Source: Lunasporangiospora selenospora (Eukaryota; Mortierellomycota; Mortierellomycetes; Mortierellales; Mortierellaceae). Taken from it: 12,633 bases of DNA. Every line of letters begins with the position of its first letter. Within the stretch, counting starts at the first letter, position 1. The position numbers and the translations under genes were made by a program. The stretch is from NCBI GenBank assembly GCA_015680635.1, contig JAABOA010000339.1, positions 967 through 13,599 on the forward strand, written 5' to 3'. This document shows positions 9,259-12,633 of this stretch, piece after piece. The notes beneath the pieces were generated by a model. The model saw nothing but the letters and a program-made list of their open reading frames with translations. It was not told the DNA's origin and searched no databases.

Positions 9259-10529
9259 ATCAAACATTCCTCACAGTCTCGCGCGGAGTGCAGGCTGTGC
9301 CTGGATCCGACATTGTGATCGGCTACATTAAAAACTCGTACCAGAACGACCCATTCCGTGTCGTTCTTGAGTTGGGCCTGGCCATCTATGCCATCAAGTA
9401 CATGCTCTCCAAGAAATACCGAATTGATCCCTCCCATATCAAACTCACTGAAAAGGTACGACCATGATGACAGAGATGAAGTGAGGGGAAAAGTAGGAAT
9501 GGTTGTACACGCAACCATGAACCATGCAACCGATTAGCGCTCATTGCCAAGAGGGCGACAGATGATGCCCTTTTTTTTCTTTGAGACCCTCCCATCCAGG
9601 AGTAGACCAGTTGATAAAACACGACTTCAGATGTTAAACAATCGGCAACTCGTTTTCTTTTGGATAGGAAATCGACGAATTGGTGGACGAGTGGCAGCCC
9701 GAGCCGCTAGTCAAGCCATTGACAGATAGGGAGCGTATGGAACTTGAGTCGGCCCAAGTCATTCTCGGGTAGGCAAAACTCCGATCTTGTTGAACGACAT
9801 ACTCCTTCCTCTCCCCTCCCCTCAGATCACCGCCGCATGAGAGGATGGTTACTTTAGAATCCAATCCGATCCCCTATATTGACCATGATCTCTATTATAA
9901 TATAGATCGCAGGGACCAAAGCCCAAGATGCTTTCAACCGGAAAGACATTGTTGAACCTCGCCAGCTCGAACTTTCTCGGATACAATGACAATGAACACA
10001 TCAAGGTATGGTATCAAGGCGCGGGAATCTGGATGGTCGTTGTTGTGCGACGGAATGTATCTTCATTTGGGAGGGGGGAAGTTTTTCCCTGCCCCTGCGC
10101 ATATGCCCTGCGCATTCCTCCAGTCGAAAAAAAGAGAGACTTTAAAAATATCAGGGACCTCCCTTTTTATTTCCCGGAGCAATGTTCTAACCGAGTCTTC
10201 CCGCTTGTTTTCCTATCTGTCATCTTTTTATGGACAATGCCTTCCCTTTTGACGTCTCCCTCTCCCCCTCCCCCGCTCCCACCTCCCTCTACGCCTGTCT
10301 AAAATGCGATACACCAATAATCCGGATGTTTGGATCACCAAACTAATCCTACTCTGAAACGATTTCACTGGACAGAGCAAACTCGTCGAAGTCCTTCACA
10401 ACTATGGTGTCGGAACCTGTGGACCTCCCGGTTTCTATGGAACGCTTGGTACGAATCAACTTTTTTTTCTTTCAAAGGGAATCGGTCTACGACGTGCTTC
10501 TACATACATTTCAAGAGTGATTCTCAGAC

Positions 10530-10565
<36 letters not shown>

Positions 10566-12013
10566 CAAACTCAACGAGTGTAGATGTGCACATGCAGTTG
10601 GAAAAGGACATCGCTCGCTTTTTGGGAACAGAGTCTGCCATCATTTATGCCCAGGCATTTGCAACCATCTCCTCGGTCGTTGCTGCCTTTTCGAAGCGTG
10701 GAGATATTATTGTTGCGTAAGTAGCATTTGCCTTTTGATTTTTTTTCTTGGATATGTTCCCTCTTCTTCGGAACAAACCCATATTTGAGTTTTTTTTAGT
10801 GGATTCTCATCCATGGTGTGTCTCCCTCCCTCCCCCCCCTCCCTCTATTTCCTCTAATATAGCGATGAAGGATGTAACTTTGCAATTCAAAAGGGCACAC
10901 AGATCTCCCGCTCGATTATTAAATGGTACAAGCACAATGACATGGAAGATCTCGAACGCGTATTGGAGTCCATCCAAAAGGAAACCTCGGTAAGTCTCTT
11001 TTGCCCTCTCTCCTCTTTGTCATTTCGTCACAGCTTGTGTTTATTGCTTTACATTGTCTTCACCCCTCTTATTCCTTACATGGACCCTTCCATATATCAC
11101 TTGTTGGCCCTTTACTGTTTTAGAACAAGAAGAGACCATTGACTCGCCGATTCATTATTACTGAGGGACTGTTCTACAACTATGGAGATTTCGCACCCTT
11201 GAAAAGGATTATGGAGCTGAAGCACAAATACAAGTACCGCCTTGTCCTGGACGAATCTGCCTCAGTGGGTCTGGTTTCCAAGAATGGTCGTGGTTTGACG
11301 GAAAAGTATGGTGTCGCCGCCAAGGAGATTGACATGATTGTGGGATCGATGGCCCACTCATTCTCGGCTGCTGGAGGTTTCTGCGCTGGTGCCAAGGAGG
11401 TCATTGATCACCAACGGTTGTCGGGTCAGGCTTTTGTGTTCTCTGCTGCTATCCCTGCCATGTTGACGGTCTGTGCTTCGGAGGCGATCAACATTCTTGA
11501 GGACGAGTCCATGGGTGGTACAAAGTTGTTGAAGGATCTGCACGACAACGCGACTGCTTTCCGGAATGTGATTGTAACTGCTCCTCAGTCCATTGAAATG
11601 AACTCGGAGGAGGGCTCGCCCATTTTGCACCTCCGATTTCCTTCGCAGGTTGTCAAGAACTCTGGCATTACTACCAGGGATGATGAAGAGTACCTCTTGC
11701 AGGAGATTGTTGATGAGGTAAAGAAAGGAGCAGAAAAAGAATGACTTTTGTTTGTTTACGGCTATTTGTGCTCGAGAAAGGTGTGGCAAGGGTTTCTAAC
11801 AGACGCAAACAAATGAAACAATCCAATGTGTAGGTTGCCACTAAGGATGGACTGTTGATCACAAGAGCCAAGTATGTCGAGTCGCAAGAACTGTTTTTGC
11901 CTCGCCCTTCGATCCGCATTTCGATCTGCGCAAGCCATACGCGCAAGGAGGTGGAGAAGGCCGCCCAGTCTATCAAGACTGCCTTTAGCAAGGTCATTGC
12001 CAAGCGCAAGTAA
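9231..12013 (+). CDS. LCB1: Serine palmitoyltransferase subunit 1 (LCB1/SPTLC1 family), 8 exons, complete
   Basis: Exons inferred by reading frame and GT..AG sites: 9231-9455, 9668-9768, 9906-10005, 10376-10448, 10584-10716, 10863-10989, 11124-11717, 11834-12013 (TAA), giving 510 residues; human SPTLC1 has 473 and yeast Lcb1 558. In this family LCB1 pairs with LCB2 in the ER membrane to condense L-serine with palmitoyl-CoA into 3-ketodihydrosphingosine. Seen: a hydrophobic segment at about residues 42-59; [10 protein letters not shown] at 126-135; [13 protein letters not shown] at 152-164, whose Cys157 matches human Cys133 (site of HSAN1 mutations); [12 protein letters not shown] at 203-214; FAIQKG at 217-222; [11 protein letters not shown] at 265-275; LDES at 295-298; [16 protein letters not shown] at 327-342; DHQRLSG at 348-354. 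His331 sits where LCB2 carries the PLP lysine, so this is the non-catalytic subunit. The start is favoured by a TGA nine bases upstream in frame and by an N-terminus typical of fungal Lcb1. All seven junctions restore conserved sequence. The family call is very sure; exact splice sites are inferred. Confidence 0.96.
9456..9667 (+). other. LCB1 intron 1 (212 bp, phase 0)
   Basis: The donor is GTACGA after Lys75 and the acceptor is TTTTGGATAG. Reading through the donor meets a stop after three codons, while joining to 9668 gives EIDELVDEW, a conserved Lcb1 segment. A poly(T) run lies at about 9571-9579. No other content was recognised. Confidence 0.9.
9769..9905 (+). other. LCB1 intron 2 (137 bp, phase 2)
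   Basis: The donor is GTAGGC and the acceptor is AATATAG. A nearby alternative acceptor, CGCAG at 9912, breaks the frame and is rejected. The split codon encodes Gly109. A TTGAC about 25 nt before the acceptor is a possible branch site. Confidence 0.85.
10006..10375 (+). other. LCB1 intron 3 (370 bp, phase 0), longest in the gene
   Basis: The donor is GTATGG after Lys142 and the acceptor is TGGACAG. The frame stays open from exon 3 through most of the intron (to about 10302), but the extra residues resemble nothing in the family. Joining to 10376 gives [13 protein letters not shown] with the spacing seen in human SPTLC1. The intron contains a C/T-rich stretch at 10246-10297 and a CTAAT branch candidate at about 10342. 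Confidence 0.9.
10449..10583 (+). other. LCB1 intron 4 (135 bp, phase 1), carries a CT microsatellite
   Basis: The donor is GTACGA and the acceptor is GAGTGTAG. The junction restores the Asp of the conserved TxDVH motif (TLDVHMQLE). A (CT)14 run occupies 10535-10562, only 21 bases before the acceptor, and probably serves as the polypyrimidine tract. Confidence 0.9.
10535..10562 (+). repeat. (CT)14 microsatellite in LCB1 intron 4
   Basis: A perfect run placed where the intron's polypyrimidine tract should be. Length changes here could affect splicing of exon 5. Confidence 0.97.
10717..10862 (+). other. LCB1 intron 5 (146 bp, phase 2)
   Basis: The donor is GTAAGT and the acceptor is CTAATATAG. 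The junction gives IIVADEG, the expected continuation of the fold-type I core. It contains an internal T8-AG at about 10790-10800, which would be an alternative acceptor but produces no conserved sequence. Confidence 0.9.
10990..11123 (+). other. LCB1 intron 6 (134 bp, phase 0)
   Basis: The donor is GTAAGT after Ser253 and the acceptor is CTGTTTTAG. The next exon opens with [15 protein letters not shown], matching the family's variable linker followed by the conserved RRFIxxEG strand. Confidence 0.9.
11718..11833 (+). other. LCB1 intron 7 (116 bp, phase 0)
   Basis: The donor is GTAAAG after QEIVDE and the acceptor is ATGTGTAG. A TTCTAAC at about 11794 is a good branch site 35-40 nt from the acceptor. 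If retained, the frame would end after VKKGAEKE at 11744, giving a protein lacking the last 59 residues. Confidence 0.88.
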
Positions 12014-12633
12014 CTCGCTTCTTGCGGGAACCATATGCACAGACTCGAGAGTAGTTGCGTGTGTATGTAGAACATCGAGTGAGGGGAATCACTTTCATTA
12101 TCTGCAAGAGAAGAATTTTGCTTCAAGACGACCCCATTTTTCTTTTCTTTATTTGACCATTTTCTTTTTAGGAAGCCTATGTAGCTGCACCCTCTACTGT
12201 TTTCTTGTTTCTTTTACGTTCGTTTTTATTTTCATCACCATTATTATACTTATTTTAATTCTGCTAATTCTCATTGGACACTTGCTCTCTACGGCTGTAA
12301 TGACCTATCCGCTGAATTCTTTGAAAGAAAAAGAAAAAAGTCTTGCCAAAAAGGGATGGAGACATGTGCAGTTACTGCAATGGATTTTTTGTGGCTCAAT
12401 GGTCACTGTCGAGCAAGGATGCCGTGACTCCATGCCCTGAATAATAAAAAGACATATCATTCACAGCAACCATTATGCCGATTCCTCAGGACAATCAGAC
12501 CAAAGAAAATGCAGCAACACACAAAATTGTGATCAATTACTCTTCTTTTTTCTATTTGTCCATGAGAGCTATGCTTTTTTATTTCTGTAAGTGAGAGATG
12601 GGGTTGAAATAGCGACGAGAGGGGGGTAAAATG
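12014..12633. other. Downstream flank of LCB1, 3' UTR and intergenic, no gene supported
   Basis: The first part should be LCB1 3' UTR. The open stretches seen here are continuations in other frames and resemble no protein. A minus-strand AATAAA (TTTATT at 12578-12583) could belong to a convergent gene beyond the edge. Alternatively the terminal AAAATG (12628-12633) could start a + strand gene. The window edge prevents a choice. Confidence 0.5.
12443..12448 (+). terminator. Candidate polyadenylation signal of LCB1
   Basis: This AATAAA lies 430 bp after the LCB1 stop, within AATAATAAAAA. The flank before it (12130-12270) is T-rich, as in many fungal 3' ends. Fungal poly(A) signals are loose, and an earlier cleavage site in the T-rich stretch is equally possible. 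Confidence 0.3.

Noticed and set aside
9906-10302. Long open frame running from exon 3 into intron 3.
   Set aside because: Conserved sequence stops exactly at the GTATGG donor and resumes at 10376; the intronic extension is unlike the family.
10424-10426. Pro160 replaces the Arg found in human SPTLC1 in the CGPRGFYG loop.
   Set aside because: This position varies in the family as I recall it (yeast has Ala), so it is not a defect.
11718-11744. Possible C-terminus of LCB1 at VKKGAEKE before a TGA.
   Set aside because: The donor at 11718 and exon 8 restore the conserved C-terminal region ([15 protein letters not shown]), so this stop belongs to the retained intron.

Overview
The window looks like nuclear DNA of a filamentous, early-diverging fungus. 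I favour Mortierellomycotina or a relative, but that rests on impression only: a gene with seven introns of 116-370 bp, T-rich introns ending in AG, many CT/GA microsatellites, and a protein closest in feel to fungal homologues. No bacterial gene organisation, rRNA or tRNA was seen, and no transposon ORF was recognised.

Only one gene can be supported. It lies on the + strand at 9231-12013 and encodes the LCB1 (SPTLC1-like) subunit of serine palmitoyltransferase, the enzyme of the first step of sphingolipid synthesis. Eight exons join in frame into a 510-residue protein with an N-terminal membrane segment, the conserved Cys of the [13 protein letters not shown] loop, and a degenerate PLP site in which His replaces the catalytic Lys. 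This marks it as the non-catalytic partner of LCB2. The gene is complete in the window.

The leader just upstream shows a probable 5' UTR intron (about 9092-9229, with an ACTAAC branch site and a T-rich tract ending in CAG one base before the start codon). The intron would remove an upstream ATG whose small ORF overlaps the LCB1 start out of frame. Further upstream lie three tandem ATCGG heptamers (8890-8910) and three CCAAT-type boxes (8558-8713), which are candidate promoter elements.

Positions 1 to about 8400 hold no gene I can support. This stretch has purine-rich segments (180-480, 5260-5420), pyrimidine-rich segments (1370-1560, 3731-3790, 4400-4560, 5100-5190), three long GA/CT microsatellites, a 26-bp tandem duplication and paired poly(A) tracts. 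It may be a long regulatory intergenic region, contain non-coding transcripts, or hold poorly conserved exons that cannot be recognised by eye. Downstream of LCB1 (12014-12633) are a T-rich 3' flank, an AATAAA at 12443, and the edge of the window, which ends on an ATG.
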